This document shows, piece by piece, positions 35,046 through 47,702 of a stretch of 64,000 bases of DNA. The stretch lies in the NCBI RefSeq assembly GCF_900110885.1, contig NZ_FOFJ01000003.1, positions 62,001-126,000 on the forward strand, written 5' to 3'. Both the position numbers and the translations under genes were made by a program. Source of the DNA: Azotobacter beijerinckii (GTDB lineage: Bacteria > Pseudomonadota > Gammaproteobacteria > Pseudomonadales > Pseudomonadaceae). A model generated the notes under the pieces. The model searched no databases. It was not told the DNA's origin and was given only the letters and a program-made list of their open reading frames with translations. Every line of letters begins with the position of its first letter. Within the stretch, counting starts at the first letter, position 1.

Positions 35046-35272
35046 TCGGGAAAAACTCCGCTGTCGGTCCGGCGATGCGCCCGGCCGGCGCCCGCAAAGG
35101 GGCATTGTAAGTAGCATTCGGCTCCTCGCCAAAGCGCCGCGCACTTCCGTTGCGCTCGGCCGGCGGCGCCCACCCCGCCGGCCAGTCCGGGATCGCTGGC
35201 GTTCCGCTCACGGCTGTCTAGATTCAGAACTCAGCCGGCCGCCGACGCGGCACCGGACAGGAGCGAGCAAGC

Positions 35273-38068
<2,796 letters not shown>

Positions 38069-38077
38069 GAGGCCGCC

Positions 38078-39556
38078 ATGCCCACACCCCGCTATCCCGC
38101 GCTGCTCCAGCTCAACACCCGGGTCCGCCTGGCCGAGCTGGCCGCCGCGCGGGGCCGTCCGGCGACCCTCGACGACCTCGGCGAGGCGGAACTCGACCGC
38201 CTCGCCGCGGACGGCTTCGACCTGCTCTGGCTGCTCGGCGTCTGGCAGACTGGCGAGGCCGCCCGCCGCGTGTCGGCGTCGAATCCCGAGTGGCGGGCCG
38301 AATACCGCCGGGTCCTGGCAGACTTCCGGGAATCCGACGTCTGCGGCTCCTGCTTCGCCATCCAGGATTACCGGGTGCATGCCGACTTCGGCGGCGACGC
38401 GGCCCTCGCCCGCCTGCGCGAACGCCTGCAGGCGCGCGGCCTGCGCCTGATCCTCGACTTCGTGCCGAACCACCTGGCGCCGGACCATCGCTGGGTCGAG
38501 GAACACCCGGAGTTCTTCGTCGCCGGCACGGAGGAGCAACTGGCGGCCGAGCCGCACAACTACCGGCGCCTCGAAACGGTCGGCGGCAGCCGCATCCTCG
38601 CCTACGGCCGCGACCCCTACTTCGCCGGCTGGTCCGACACCCTGCAACTGAACTACGGCCAGCCGGCGCTGCAGGAAGCCATGCTCGGCGAGCTGCGGCG
38701 GATCGCCGGGCAGTGCGACGGCGTGCGCTGCGACATGGCGATGCTGCTGTTGCCGGAAGTCTTCGCGCGCACCTGGGGCATCGCCGCCGCGCCCTTCTGG
38801 CCGCGGGCCAGCGCGGCGATCCACGCCGAGCGGCCGGGCTTCCTGTTCCTCGCCGAGGTCTACTGGGACCTGGAGTGGACGCTGCAGCAGCAGGGCTTCG
38901 ACTACACCTACGACAAGCGCCTCTACGACCGCCTAGTGGCCGGCCAGGCCGGCCCGGTGCGCGACCACCTGCGCGCCGGGCTCGACTTCCAGGACCGCCT
39001 CGCGCGCTTTCTCGAGAACCACGACGAACCGCGCGCCGCCGCCACCTTCGCCGCGGACCGGCACCGCGCGGCCGCCGCGATCACCTTCCTGAGCCCCGGC
39101 CTGCGCTTCTTCCACCAGGGGCAGCGCGAGGGCAGAAGGGTGCGCATCCCGCCCCACCTCGCCCGCGGCCCGGCCGAGACGCCGGACGCCGCGCTCGCCG
39201 TCTTCTACGACGCCCTGCTCGACTGCCTCAAGGAGCCGGTCATGCGCGACGGTCACTGGCAACTGCTCGACGCCGATCCCGCCTGGGCGGGCAACCCCAG
39301 CCACGACGCGCTGATCGTCTTCGCCTGGAGCGGCGCGGACGACCAGCGCCGGCTGGTCGCGGTGAACTACGCCGACCACCCGAGCCAGGGTTACGTCAGG
39401 TTGCCGTGGAATGACCTCGCCGGGCGCAGCTGGCGGCTGCGCGACCGGCTGGGTCCCGCGCTCTACGAGCGCGACGGCAGCGACCTCGCCGCCCACGGCC
39501 TCTACCTCGACCTGCCGGCCTGGGGCTGCCATGCGTTCGAGGTGCGGGCGGTCTGA
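38078..39556 (+). CDS. alpha-amylase family (GH13) protein
   Basis: A 492-residue GH13 (beta/alpha)8-barrel enzyme. The four GH13 regions are LILDFVPNHLA, CDGVRCDMAML (catalytic Asp), FLFLAEVYWDLEW (acid/base Glu) and FLENHDEPR (second Asp). A C-terminal beta domain (RRLVAVNYADHPSQGYVRLP) follows. Domain B is short and no carbohydrate-binding module or signal peptide is seen. It is directly downstream of the GH63-like gene. The substrate is uncertain: glycogen-like glucan, trehalose precursors or a glucoside are possible. Confidence 0.87.
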   Translation: MPTPRYPALLQLNTRVRLAELAAARGRPATLDDLGEAELDRLAADGFDLLWLLGVWQTGEAARRVSASNPEWRAEYRRVLADFRESDVCGSCFAIQDYRVHADFGGDAALARLRERLQARGLRLILDFVPNHLAPDHRWVEEHPEFFVAGTEEQLAAEPHNYRRLETVGGSRILAYGRDPYFAGWSDTLQLNYGQPALQEAMLGELRRIAGQCDGVRCDMAMLLLPEVFARTWGIAAAPFWPRASAAIHAERPGFLFLAEVYWDLEWTLQQQGFDYTYDKRLYDRLVAGQAGPVRDHLRAGLDFQDRLARFLENHDEPRAAATFAADRHRAAAAITFLSPGLRFFHQGQREGRRVRIPPHLARGPAETPDAALAVFYDALLDCLKEPVMRDGHWQLLDADPAWAGNPSHDALIVFAWSGADDQRRLVAVNYADHPSQGYVRLPWNDLAGRSWRLRDRLGPALYERDGSDLAAHGLYLDLPAWGCHAFEVRAV

Positions 39557-39668
39557 CGGCGTCGTCCGCAGCTGTGCCGGCCGAGATCGCCCCGACGCTC
39601 GAGGGGGAACGCGGCTTGTAGGTCAGGCCTGGCGACGGTAGGGGCGTTTCTCGACCGGCGCGGCAGGA

Positions 39669-40841
39669 CTATTTTTCCACCCACCCGGCAGCGATCAGCC
39701 GCTTGACCCAGGCGCCGCGCCGACCGTGGCTCTGCTGCAGGCGATCGAGGCCGAGGCGGAACTCGCGCTCCCGGCCGGCCTGGGCCAGGGCTTCGGACAA
39801 CGCCCGGAGACTCTGCAGGGCCCGGTCGTAGGCGGCACCCGTGCCGCGCTGCAGGGTTCTGTCGATGTCGGTCCAGACCACATCGGCCTGTTCCGCCAGT
39901 TGCGCAAGATGCTGCCGGCGTTCGGCGCGTTGCCGGGCCTCTTCGGCGTCGCGGGCCTGCCGCTCGCGTTCCAGGCGGCGCTGGGCGGCAGCCTGGCGCA
40001 GCACGGCGATGTCCGCCACGCGCCGGCGCGTAGGCGCGGCGACGACGGGCTGCCGGCTGCGCTGCCAGTCCAGAAAGCGCCGCCGCGCCTCGCGCTCGGC
40101 TTGCGCGCCGCGCCCCTCCAGCAGCAGGCGCAATGCGGCGCGCAGCGTTTCCGGCGTTTGCGCATCCAGCCAGGCGTCCAGGGCCGGCGCCGTTTCGTCG
40201 GACGCCGGCAGGGGTTCGCTGGCCCCGGCGGCGGCCGCCAGCCAGTCCGGGTCGATCTGCAGGTATTCGACCAGAGCCTGCTGGGCACCGCTGAGCGTCT
40301 GCAGCCCGGCGGGCAACGGCGGCTCCACGGCCGCGTCGTCCAGTTCGCCCCCGCACAGCCGCGCCAGCCAGCCCAGGTAGAGCGGCCGGGTATCGCCGCG
40401 CAGCAGTTCGTCGCGCAGCGGCAGCAGGCGGGCCATCCAGTGCTGCGATTCCTCGTCCCAGAAGCGCTCGCAGTCGCCGCTGCCTTCCTCGTCCCAGTCG
40501 CTCCAGTCGAGAATCCAGTGCTCGTCCGTGGCGCTGGCCGAGAAGGCGCTGCCGCGTTCGGCGGGCAGGACGAAGGCGTCCAGAACGGCTTGTTCCAGAG
40601 TCGCGCGCGGCAGGCGCAGCAACAGGCAGCACGAACCCCAGTTGGCGTAATACACGTGGGCGTCGAAATAGCGCCGCATCCAGTCCAGCGGATCGCCCTT
40701 GAGGTCGCCCCAGTGGTATTCGTTGATGAAGCTCGAGGCGGTGATGGTCGCGCGGGTCGAGCGGCTGCGCAGCTCGGCCTGTTGCTGCGGGGTCAGCGGC
40801 CTGTCGATGGCCGCGAATTCGTAGTACTGGTATTCGCTCAT
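39669..40841 (-). CDS. conserved hypothetical protein, 390 residues
   Basis: A soluble protein starting MSEYQYYEFAAIDRPLTPQQ, a strongly conserved N-terminal domain with TITASSFINEYHWGDLKGDP and YFDAHVYYANWGSCCLLLRLP. The second half is a long charged helical region (EREARRRFLDWQRSRQP, RRLERERQARDAEEARQRAERRQ) that probably forms a coiled coil. From memory, relatives in other genomes often neighbour a SWIM zinc-finger gene, but none is here. The function is unknown. Confidence 0.83.
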   Translation of the reverse strand: MSEYQYYEFAAIDRPLTPQQQAELRSRSTRATITASSFINEYHWGDLKGDPLDWMRRYFDAHVYYANWGSCCLLLRLPRATLEQAVLDAFVLPAERGSAFSASATDEHWILDWSDWDEEGSGDCERFWDEESQHWMARLLPLRDELLRGDTRPLYLGWLARLCGGELDDAAVEPPLPAGLQTLSGAQQALVEYLQIDPDWLAAAAGASEPLPASDETAPALDAWLDAQTPETLRAALRLLLEGRGAQAEREARRRFLDWQRSRQPVVAAPTRRRVADIAVLRQAAAQRRLERERQARDAEEARQRAERRQHLAQLAEQADVVWTDIDRTLQRGTGAAYDRALQSLRALSEALAQAGREREFRLGLDRLQQSHGRRGAWVKRLIAAGWVEK

Positions 40842-40929
40842 GGGGATTCCATCGGCCCTCCGCCAGACCGCCGGGGCCTGGGCGACGAGGCGGCGGAAAG
40901 GGCGCCGCCTCGTCGATTGCCGCGATTGC

Positions 40930-41211
40930 TCAGGCGTCGGGCTTCTTCAGCTTCGGATTGGGGAAGAACTGCGCCGCGTGCACCTTGGGTGCGGCGGGGC
41001 CGGGAACCGCTGGCGCCGCCTCGCTCTTGTTCACCCGGGTGCCCAACTCCAGAGGCACCGACAGGCCCTCGGCGTTGAGGGTGTCGGCGAAGGAGCAGGT
41101 CACGCATTCGCGGTGCGGCACGCCGTCGACGTTCCACATCCGCACGGTGTCCATGGTTTCGCAGGCCGGGCACACGGCGCCGGCGATGAACTGTTTCTTG
41201 TGTCCGCTCAT
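40930..41211 (-). CDS. yheV: YheV family zinc-ribbon protein
   Basis: A 93-residue protein with a small zinc ribbon: AVCPACETMDTVRMWNVDGV followed by HRECVTCSFADTLN (two C-x-x-C knuckles). The rest is a basic, proline-rich tail. YheV proteins are encoded next to prlC in many gammaproteobacteria, as here (9 bp downstream of prlC). The function is unknown. Confidence 0.9.
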   Translation of the reverse strand: MSGHKKQFIAGAVCPACETMDTVRMWNVDGVPHRECVTCSFADTLNAEGLSVPLELGTRVNKSEAAPAVPGPAAPKVHAAQFFPNPKLKKPDA

Positions 41212-41220
41212 GATTTCCTC

Positions 41221-43266
41221 TCAGGCCGCCGCGCTCAGGCCAAGGTGACGAAGCAGGGCGTCGATCGACGGCTCTCGGCCGCGGAAGTCGACGAACAGCA
41301 CCAAGGGCTCCTGCGAACCGCCCCGGGCCAGGATCGCCTCGCGGAAAGCGCTGCCGGTGGCGGGGTTTAGCACGCCTTCCTCCTCGAAGCGGGAGAAGGC
41401 GTCGGCGGAGAGCACTTCCGCCCACTTGTAGCTGTAGTAACCGGCCGCGTAACCGCCGGCGAAGATGTGCGAGAAGCTGTTGGGGAAGCGGTTGTAGGCC
41501 GGCGGACGCATCACCGAAACCTCGTCGCGGATGCTCTCCAGCACCTCGAGCACGCTGCGCCCGTCGCCGTGGTGGATGTGCAGTGCGAAGTCGAACAGCG
41601 AGAACTCCAGCTGGCGGACCATGACCATCCCGGACTGGAAGTTCTTCGCCGCCAGCATCTTCTCCTGCAGGTCGGCGGGCAGTACCGCGCCGCTCTCGTA
41701 GTGGCCGGAGATCAGCGCCAGGCCTTCCGGCTCCCAGCACCAGTTCTCCATGAACTGGCTGGGCAGCTCCACCGCGTCCCAGGCCACGCCGTTGATCCCC
41801 GAGGCGCCGGCGTGCTCGACGCGGGTCAGCAGGTGGTGCAGGCCGTGGCCGAACTCGTGGAACAGGGTGGTCACTTCGTCGTGGGTGAGCAGCGCGGGCT
41901 TGCCTTCCACCGCCGGGGTGAAGTTGCACACCAGGTTGGCCACCGGGCTGACCAGCGCTCCGGCGACGTTGCGGCGCTTGTCGCGGGCGCCGTCCATCCA
42001 GGCGCCGCCGCGCTTGTTGGCGCGGGCGTAGAGGTCGAAGAAGAAGCGCCCGACGTGCGCGCCGTTCTCGAGGATCTCGAACAGGCGCACGTCCGGGTGC
42101 CAGGTGTCGAAGTCCTTGAGTTCGCGGATCTCGATACCGTAGAGGCGCTGGACAATGGCGAACAGCCCGGTGAGCACCTTGTCGATCGGGAAGTAGGCGC
42201 GCAGCTGCTCCTGGGAAATGCTGTAGCGCGCCTGGCGCAGCTTCTCGCTGTAGTAGCCGACGTCCCAGCTCTTCGGATCGCTGCAACCCTGCTCGGCGGC
42301 GAAGGCGCGCAGCTCGGCCAGGTCCCGCTCGGCGAAGGGCTTGCTGCGCACCGCCAGGTCGCGCAGGAAGTGCAGCACCTGCTCGCCGGACTCGGCCATC
42401 TTGGTCGCCAGCGACAGCTCGGCGTAGTTGGGGTAGCCGAGCAACTGGGCCAGTTCCTGGCGCAGGTCGAGGATCTCCGCCATCAGCGGGCCGTTGTCGA
42501 ACTGCCCGGCGTTCGGCCCCAGCTCGGAGGCGCGGGTGCAGTAGGCGGCGTAGAGCTCCTCGCGCAGGGCGCGGTCGTCGGCGTAGGTCATCACCGCGTA
42601 GTAGCTGGGGAACTCCAGGCTGATCAGCCAGCCGTCGAGTTCCTTGGCCCTGGCGGCCTGGGCCATCTGCGCCTTGGCCGAGTCGGTCAGCCCGGCCAGG
42701 GCGGCTTCCTCGGTGACATGCTTGGTCCAAGCCTGGGTGGCGTCGAGCAACTGGTTGGAGAAGCGGCTGGTCAGCTCGGAGAGGCGCATCTGGATCGCGC
42801 CGTAGCGCTGCTGCTCGGCCTCCGGCAAGTCGATGCCGGACAGGTGGAAGTCGCGCAGGGCGTGTTCGAGGATGGTCTTCTGCGCCACGTCGAAGCCCGC
42901 CGCCTCGGGGCTGGCGGCCAAGGCCTTGTAGGCGTCGCAGAGAGCGCGGTTCTGCCCTATCTCGGTCCAGTAGGCGGACAGCTTGGGCAGGCAGGCCTCG
43001 TAGGCGCTGCGCAGCTCGGGGCCGTTGCGCACCGCGTTGAGGTGGCTGACCGGACCCCAGGCGCGGCCGAGGCGCTCGCCCAGCTCGTCCAGCGCCAGCA
43101 CCAGGCCGTTCCAGCTCGGCGTGCCGCCCTGCTCGGCGAGCAGCCGGGCGATGGCTGCGCGGTTGTCGGCGAGGATCTGGTCGACGGCCGGCTCGACGTG
43201 CTCGGGGCGAATGGCGGAATAGGGGGGCAGGTCGAAGGCTTGCAGGAGTGGATTGCTGGCAGTCAC
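41221..43266 (-). CDS. prlC: oligopeptidase A
   Basis: Zinc metallopeptidase (M3 family) that degrades short peptides, including cleaved signal peptides, in the cytoplasm. The 681-residue product carries the zinc site TLFHEFGHGLHHLLT with the third ligand in WDAVELPSQFMENW, plus FANQ-like family blocks and the C-terminal GYAAGYYSYKWAEVLSADAF. I chose the GTG at 43266 (reading TASNPLLQAFDLP), which gives E. coli PrlC length; an ATG 12 codons upstream is possible. Confidence 0.95.
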   Translation of the reverse strand: MTASNPLLQAFDLPPYSAIRPEHVEPAVDQILADNRAAIARLLAEQGGTPSWNGLVLALDELGERLGRAWGPVSHLNAVRNGPELRSAYEACLPKLSAYWTEIGQNRALCDAYKALAASPEAAGFDVAQKTILEHALRDFHLSGIDLPEAEQQRYGAIQMRLSELTSRFSNQLLDATQAWTKHVTEEAALAGLTDSAKAQMAQAARAKELDGWLISLEFPSYYAVMTYADDRALREELYAAYCTRASELGPNAGQFDNGPLMAEILDLRQELAQLLGYPNYAELSLATKMAESGEQVLHFLRDLAVRSKPFAERDLAELRAFAAEQGCSDPKSWDVGYYSEKLRQARYSISQEQLRAYFPIDKVLTGLFAIVQRLYGIEIRELKDFDTWHPDVRLFEILENGAHVGRFFFDLYARANKRGGAWMDGARDKRRNVAGALVSPVANLVCNFTPAVEGKPALLTHDEVTTLFHEFGHGLHHLLTRVEHAGASGINGVAWDAVELPSQFMENWCWEPEGLALISGHYESGAVLPADLQEKMLAAKNFQSGMVMVRQLEFSLFDFALHIHHGDGRSVLEVLESIRDEVSVMRPPAYNRFPNSFSHIFAGGYAAGYYSYKWAEVLSADAFSRFEEEGVLNPATGSAFREAILARGGSQEPLVLFVDFRGREPSIDALLRHLGLSAAA

Positions 43267-43463
43267 GGCAGTTGACCCTGAGTCGAGATGGACAATCTCC
43301 ATGTTAATGAGAAATGCCCGACAACGCAGCTCGGCAAATGGCTAGGGGGGCGATCGAAAGACACGGGATCAGGGCGGCGGGAGCGGGCCCTGCGGCGGCA
43401 GCCATGGCCGAAGGTCGAACCGTATATCGGCATGTAGATTGCTTGCGGGTGCTGGTCATGCGT

Positions 43464-43486
43464 AGAATGAGAATTCATCTTATTTG
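43464..43486. promoter_or_regulatory. putative Fur box upstream of the FecI-type sigma gene
   Basis: The TGAGAATTCATCTTA stretch at 43468-43482 matches the Fur consensus (GATAATGATAATCATTATC) at most key A/T positions and lies 36-54 bp before the sigma factor start. Iron-bound Fur would repress the module. Confidence 0.5.
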
Positions 43487-43517
43487 CATGCCACAGACAA
43501 GCGGACGGTAAGCGGCC

Positions 43518-44048
43518 ATGTCGACCCTCGACACGACCTATCGGCAACAGGTAGCGCTCTACTACGCCGAGCACCATGGCTGGATACGCGCCTGGCTGTA
43601 CCGGAGGCTGGGCAACGCCTGCGACTCCGCCGACCTGGCCCACGAGGTATTCCTGCGCCTGCTGCTCAAGCCGCACCGCTTCGACAGCGACAGCCACGCG
43701 CAAGCCTACCTGCGCAGCATGTCCCGCAACGTCTGCGTGGATTTCTGGCGGCGCCGGCAGGTCGAGCAGGCCTGGCTGGAGGTGCTGGCCGGCCGCCCCG
43801 AGGCCGTGGCGCCCTCGGAGGAGCACCGGGCCCTGGTGCTGGAAGCCCTGCAGCAGGTGCATGGGATGCTCTCCCGCCTGCCGGAGAAGGTCGCCGAGGC
43901 CTTCCTCCTGGCCCAGCTCGAGGGCCTCGGCTACAAGGCCATCGGCGAGCGCCTGGGGGTGTCCGAGCGCACCGTGACCAAGTACATGGCCCAGGCGATG
44001 TACCAGTGCCTGCTGCTCGAGGCCGAACTCGATGAAGCGCTCGTCTGA
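43518..44048 (+). CDS. FecI-type ECF sigma factor
   Basis: A 176-residue ECF sigma factor of the iron-starvation group. Region 2 is HGWIRAWLYRRLGNACDSADLAHEVFLRLL and region 4 is LPEKVAEAFLLAQLEGLGYKAIGERLGVSERTV. It would direct transcription of the TonB-dependent receptor gene when the FecR protein relays a substrate signal. Its end overlaps fecR by 17 bp. A Fur box precedes it. Confidence 0.92.
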   Translation: MSTLDTTYRQQVALYYAEHHGWIRAWLYRRLGNACDSADLAHEVFLRLLLKPHRFDSDSHAQAYLRSMSRNVCVDFWRRRQVEQAWLEVLAGRPEAVAPSEEHRALVLEALQQVHGMLSRLPEKVAEAFLLAQLEGLGYKAIGERLGVSERTVTKYMAQAMYQCLLLEAELDEALV

Positions 44049-45024
44049 CCCCTTGTCCGCACAGAAACCCGACCACGCCAGCTTGCAACAAGCCGCCGAG
44101 TGGTACGCCCGGCTGAGCGCCGATCCGCACGACGAAGCCGTCGGCGCGGCCTGGCGGCGCTGGCACGGTCAGAGCGCCGCGCACCGTCAGGCCTGGCAAT
44201 ACGTGGAGCGCGTCAGCCGGCGCTTCGCCGCCTTGCAGGGCGAGGGCGACACGGCCGCGCGGACCCTGCGCGCGGCACGCCGCACGGATACCTCCCGCCG
44301 CCAGGCGCTGCGCACCCTGGGCGTGCTGTCGGGGAGCGCCCTGCTCGGCTGGCTCGGCTGGCGTGCCACGCCCCTGCCGCAGCTGCTGATGGCCTGGCAA
44401 GCCGACTACCGCACGGCGACCGGGGAAGTGCGCGATTTCGTCCTCGCCGACGGCACCCACCTCTGGCTCAACGGCGCCACGGCTCTGGACGCCGACTACC
44501 GGCCCGAGCGGCGGCGCCTGCGCCTGTTCGCCGGGGAAGTGCTGATCGAGACCGCCGCGGAAACTCGGCCCTTCGTCGTCGATACCGAACAGGGCAGCCT
44601 GCGGGCGCTGGGTACGCGCTTCAGCGTGACCCAGCAGGACGGCTTCACCCGACTGGCGCTCTTCGAGGGGGCGGTGGAGGTCCGCGCCGTCGACAGCGGC
44701 GCCACGCGCATCGTCCGGGCCGGCGAGCAGCTGCGCTTCGACCGGCGGGGAATCGGCACTCGCGAACCGGTGCTGGCGGCCCGCCAGGCCTGGACCCAGG
44801 GCATCCTGGTGGCCGGCGACATCCCCCTGGCGGAGTTCGTCGAGGAACTGTCCCGCCACCACCAAGGCTACCTCGGAGTCGCCCCGGAAGTCGCCGGCCT
44901 GCGCGTCATGGGCACCTATCCGCTGCACGACAGCGAGCAGGTCCTGGCCATGCTGGAAAGCGCCCTGCCGATCCGCATCCAGCGCCCACTGCCCTGGTGG
45001 ACGAGCATCGACGCCCGCCAGTGA
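44032..45024 (+). CDS. FecR-type anti-sigma/signal transducer
   Basis: A 330-residue inner-membrane regulator of the sigma factor. The N-terminal cytoplasmic part has the DUF4880-type ASLQQAAEWYARLSADP. One membrane segment (LSGSALLGWLGWRATPLPQLL) is near residue 100. The periplasmic FecR domain (DFVLADGTHLWLNGATALDA, AGEVLIETAAETRPFVVDT) follows. The C-terminal part (GILVAGDIPLAEFVEELSRHH, RVMGTYPLHDSEQVLAMLES) is the STN-like region that contacts the receptor. Confidence 0.92.
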   Translation: MKRSSDPLSAQKPDHASLQQAAEWYARLSADPHDEAVGAAWRRWHGQSAAHRQAWQYVERVSRRFAALQGEGDTAARTLRAARRTDTSRRQALRTLGVLSGSALLGWLGWRATPLPQLLMAWQADYRTATGEVRDFVLADGTHLWLNGATALDADYRPERRRLRLFAGEVLIETAAETRPFVVDTEQGSLRALGTRFSVTQQDGFTRLALFEGAVEVRAVDSGATRIVRAGEQLRFDRRGIGTREPVLAARQAWTQGILVAGDIPLAEFVEELSRHHQGYLGVAPEVAGLRVMGTYPLHDSEQVLAMLESALPIRIQRPLPWWTSIDARQ

Positions 45025-45133
45025 GCGGTGCCCGTCGCGCCTGCCAGCGGCCTTGCCCTTGCGCGATTGCCGCCCTTTTCGAGGAACGCGGCGCAGCCCC
45101 CTCCGCCGTCGACGGCCGTCGCCCGGATAAAAC

Positions 45134-45152
45134 AATAAAAATTCTCATTTTT
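45134..45152. promoter_or_regulatory. putative Fur box upstream of the TonB receptor gene
   Basis: AATAAAAATTCTCATTTTT matches the 19-bp Fur consensus at 12 positions, 80 bp before the receptor start. It lies in the 207-bp region between fecR and the receptor gene, so the receptor is likely controlled by both Fur and the sigma factor. Confidence 0.55.
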
Positions 45153-45231
45153 GCTTCCGGTTTTCTCCGCTCATCCGAATTGGTTGGTGACAACGGCTTT
45201 CTGCCGACCGAAACGCAGTGAAGGAAACCCC

Positions 45232-47631
45232 ATGTCACCACGCCCAGCCCGCCGCCCCAGCGTCCCCCTCGTCCCGCTGACCCTGGCCATTCCCCTCGCC
45301 CTGTCCGGCGCGCCCGCCCTGCTTTACGGCAGCGCCAGCCAGGCCGCCGAGCAGACCCAGAGACAGCGCTACGCCATTCCCGCCGGCCCGCTGGCCGAGC
45401 GGCTCAATCAGTTCGCCGCCCAGGCCGGCATCTACCTGGCCGGCGATGCCGCGCTCACCGCCGGCAAGCAGAGCCAGCCGCTCGAGGGCCAGTACGAGGT
45501 CGAGCAGGCCCTGCGCATCCTGCTCGGCGGCAGCGGGCTGCAGGCCGTGCCGACCCGGACCGGCCACTACGAGGTGCAGCCCCTGGCGGAAACCGGCGGC
45601 AGCATGGCGCTGGACGCGATCAGCGTCAGCGAGGTCGCCGAGGACAGCAGCTACCGGGCCGCGGAGAGCGCCATCGGCGACAAGTTCGAGACGCCGTTCC
45701 TCGAGCAGACGCAGACCGCCTACAGCGTCAACCGGCAGGTGCTGGACGACTTCGCGGTGAGCGATCTGGAAGAAACCATCAAGTTCGTCCCCGGCATCAC
45801 CATCGGCAACAGCTTCGGCGGCACCCAGGATTCGCTGGTCAAGCGCGGCTTCGGCAACGGCAGCGACGGCGGGGTCCTGCGCGACGGCATCCGTACCAGC
45901 GAAGGGCGCAACTTCAACAGCGTCACCACCGAGCGGGTCGAGGTGCTCAAGGGCCCGGCCTCCCTGCTCTACGGCATGCAGGAACCCGGCGGGGTGATCA
46001 ACGTCATCAGCAAGAAGCCGACCTACCAGTGGCGCAGCACCCTGGGCGGACAGCTCAGCGACCAAGGCGGCGGCAGCGGTTATTTCGATGTGTCGGGCCC
46101 CCTGGGCGAGAGCGGCTTCGCCTTTCGCCTGATCGGCCAGCACAAGGACGAGGACTACTGGCGCAACTACGGCGTCAACCGCGACAAGCTGGTCGCACCG
46201 TCGCTGGCCTTCGAGAGCGAGGCATTCTCGGCCACCCTGTCCTACGAGCACTCCGACTACACCTCGGTGCTCGACCGCGGCGCCTTCTTCTACAACGGCC
46301 ATGCGGTCGGCGACCGCGAACACCGGCTCGACGAGCACTGGACGCGGATCGACGGCCAGCGCCAGTACGCCAGCCTGGCCATGGAATACCGCTTCTCGCC
46401 GACCTCGCGACTGCGCGTCAACTATGGCTGGAACAAGAACGCCTACAGCGACTACCAGGCCGATCCGAACGCCTACAACCCGGCGACCGGCGAGCTGCGC
46501 CGGCGCTTTCGCAGCAATCCGGACGTCGAGCGGACCCGCAACTATGCCTCCCTCGACTGGCTCAACGACCTGGAGCTGGGCGGCCTGCGCCACGAACTGG
46601 CCCTGGGCGCCGACCACGAGCGTCACGACGAGTCGAACGGCTTCTTCTACCAGGGCCCCAACACCTGGGGCTTCGACCCCGACTCGCCGCACTATGGCGA
46701 CCTGGAGCAGGCCGAGGTGGTCAACCCCAGCAACAGCGAGCAGCGCTCGCGGGTGCGCATGCAGTCCGCCTACGTCAAGGACAACATCCATATCGGCGAG
46801 CGCTGGATCCTCTCCCTGGGCCTGCGCCACCAGCGCTTCCGCCAGCAGGACAGGGCGGGCATTCCCTCGCAGACCGGTACCGACCTGGACAAAAGCAAGA
46901 ACCTGCCCTTCGTCGGCCTGGTCTACAAGCTGGACGACGAATTCTCCCTGTACGCCAACTACAGCGAGTCCTACAAGCCGAACGTCATCGCCTCCGGCAC
47001 GCAGGTGGACGGCGGCAGCGCCCCGGAGGAGGGCCGCCAGTACGAAGTCGGCCTGCGCTACGACAACGGCTGGCTGTCGGGTCTGGTCACGCTGTTCGAC
47101 ATCCGCAAGGAAAACATCCAGACCACCGAGACCGTCAACGGCGAGCAGGTCAGCCGGGCGATCGGCGAGGCCCGCTCGCGGGGCCTGGAGGCCAGCCTCA
47201 ACGGGCAGCTGGGCGAGCGCTGGAACCTGGTCGCCAACTACGCCTACACCGATACCAAGGTGCTTAAGGACACGCCGGCCAACAAGGGCAACGAACTGCT
47301 CAACGTCGCCCACAACGTCGCCGGGCTGTTCCTCTCCTACGACCTGCCGCAGAGCGTCCTGCCCGGCGCCTTCCGGCTCGGCGGCGGCGCCCGCTACGTC
47401 GGCTCGCGCGAGGGCGACTCGGCGAACAGCTTCGAGCTGGCCGGTTACACCACCTACGACGCCTTCGCCACCTGGACGCTGCCGAACCTGATCGGCAAGC
47501 AGACCGAGCTGCAGCTGAACGTCGACAACCTGACCGACAAGAAGTACTTCATCTCCAGCGGCGGCACCAGCAACCGGGTGTCCTGGGGGGCGGCGCGCAC
47601 CGCGACGCTGTCGGCGACCGTCGACTTCTGA
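45232..47631 (+). CDS. TonB-dependent siderophore receptor with signalling domain
   Basis: Outer-membrane receptor for an iron chelate. The 799-residue precursor has a long signal peptide (PLTLAIPLALSGAPALLYGSASQAAEQ), then the STN signalling domain (RYAIPAGPLAERLNQFAAQAG, YEVEQALRILLGGSGLQA). The plug has VNRQVLDDFAVSDLEETIKFVPGI and RVEVLKGPASLLYGMQEPGG, and the 22-strand barrel ends in an aromatic TLSATVDF. The STN domain and the upstream FecI/FecR pair make it a cell-surface signalling receptor. The ligand is unclear; ferrioxamine- or ferrichrome-type receptors are the nearest in style. Confidence 0.94.
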   Translation: MSPRPARRPSVPLVPLTLAIPLALSGAPALLYGSASQAAEQTQRQRYAIPAGPLAERLNQFAAQAGIYLAGDAALTAGKQSQPLEGQYEVEQALRILLGGSGLQAVPTRTGHYEVQPLAETGGSMALDAISVSEVAEDSSYRAAESAIGDKFETPFLEQTQTAYSVNRQVLDDFAVSDLEETIKFVPGITIGNSFGGTQDSLVKRGFGNGSDGGVLRDGIRTSEGRNFNSVTTERVEVLKGPASLLYGMQEPGGVINVISKKPTYQWRSTLGGQLSDQGGGSGYFDVSGPLGESGFAFRLIGQHKDEDYWRNYGVNRDKLVAPSLAFESEAFSATLSYEHSDYTSVLDRGAFFYNGHAVGDREHRLDEHWTRIDGQRQYASLAMEYRFSPTSRLRVNYGWNKNAYSDYQADPNAYNPATGELRRRFRSNPDVERTRNYASLDWLNDLELGGLRHELALGADHERHDESNGFFYQGPNTWGFDPDSPHYGDLEQAEVVNPSNSEQRSRVRMQSAYVKDNIHIGERWILSLGLRHQRFRQQDRAGIPSQTGTDLDKSKNLPFVGLVYKLDDEFSLYANYSESYKPNVIASGTQVDGGSAPEEGRQYEVGLRYDNGWLSGLVTLFDIRKENIQTTETVNGEQVSRAIGEARSRGLEASLNGQLGERWNLVANYAYTDTKVLKDTPANKGNELLNVAHNVAGLFLSYDLPQSVLPGAFRLGGGARYVGSREGDSANSFELAGYTTYDAFATWTLPNLIGKQTELQLNVDNLTDKKYFISSGGTSNRVSWGAARTATLSATVDF

Positions 47632-47702
47632 GCGGCAAGCCGCGCTATTGCGCCGACGGTGACTCTTCGGGACGATACGGAACCCCACTTGGAGTCTTCA
47701 GC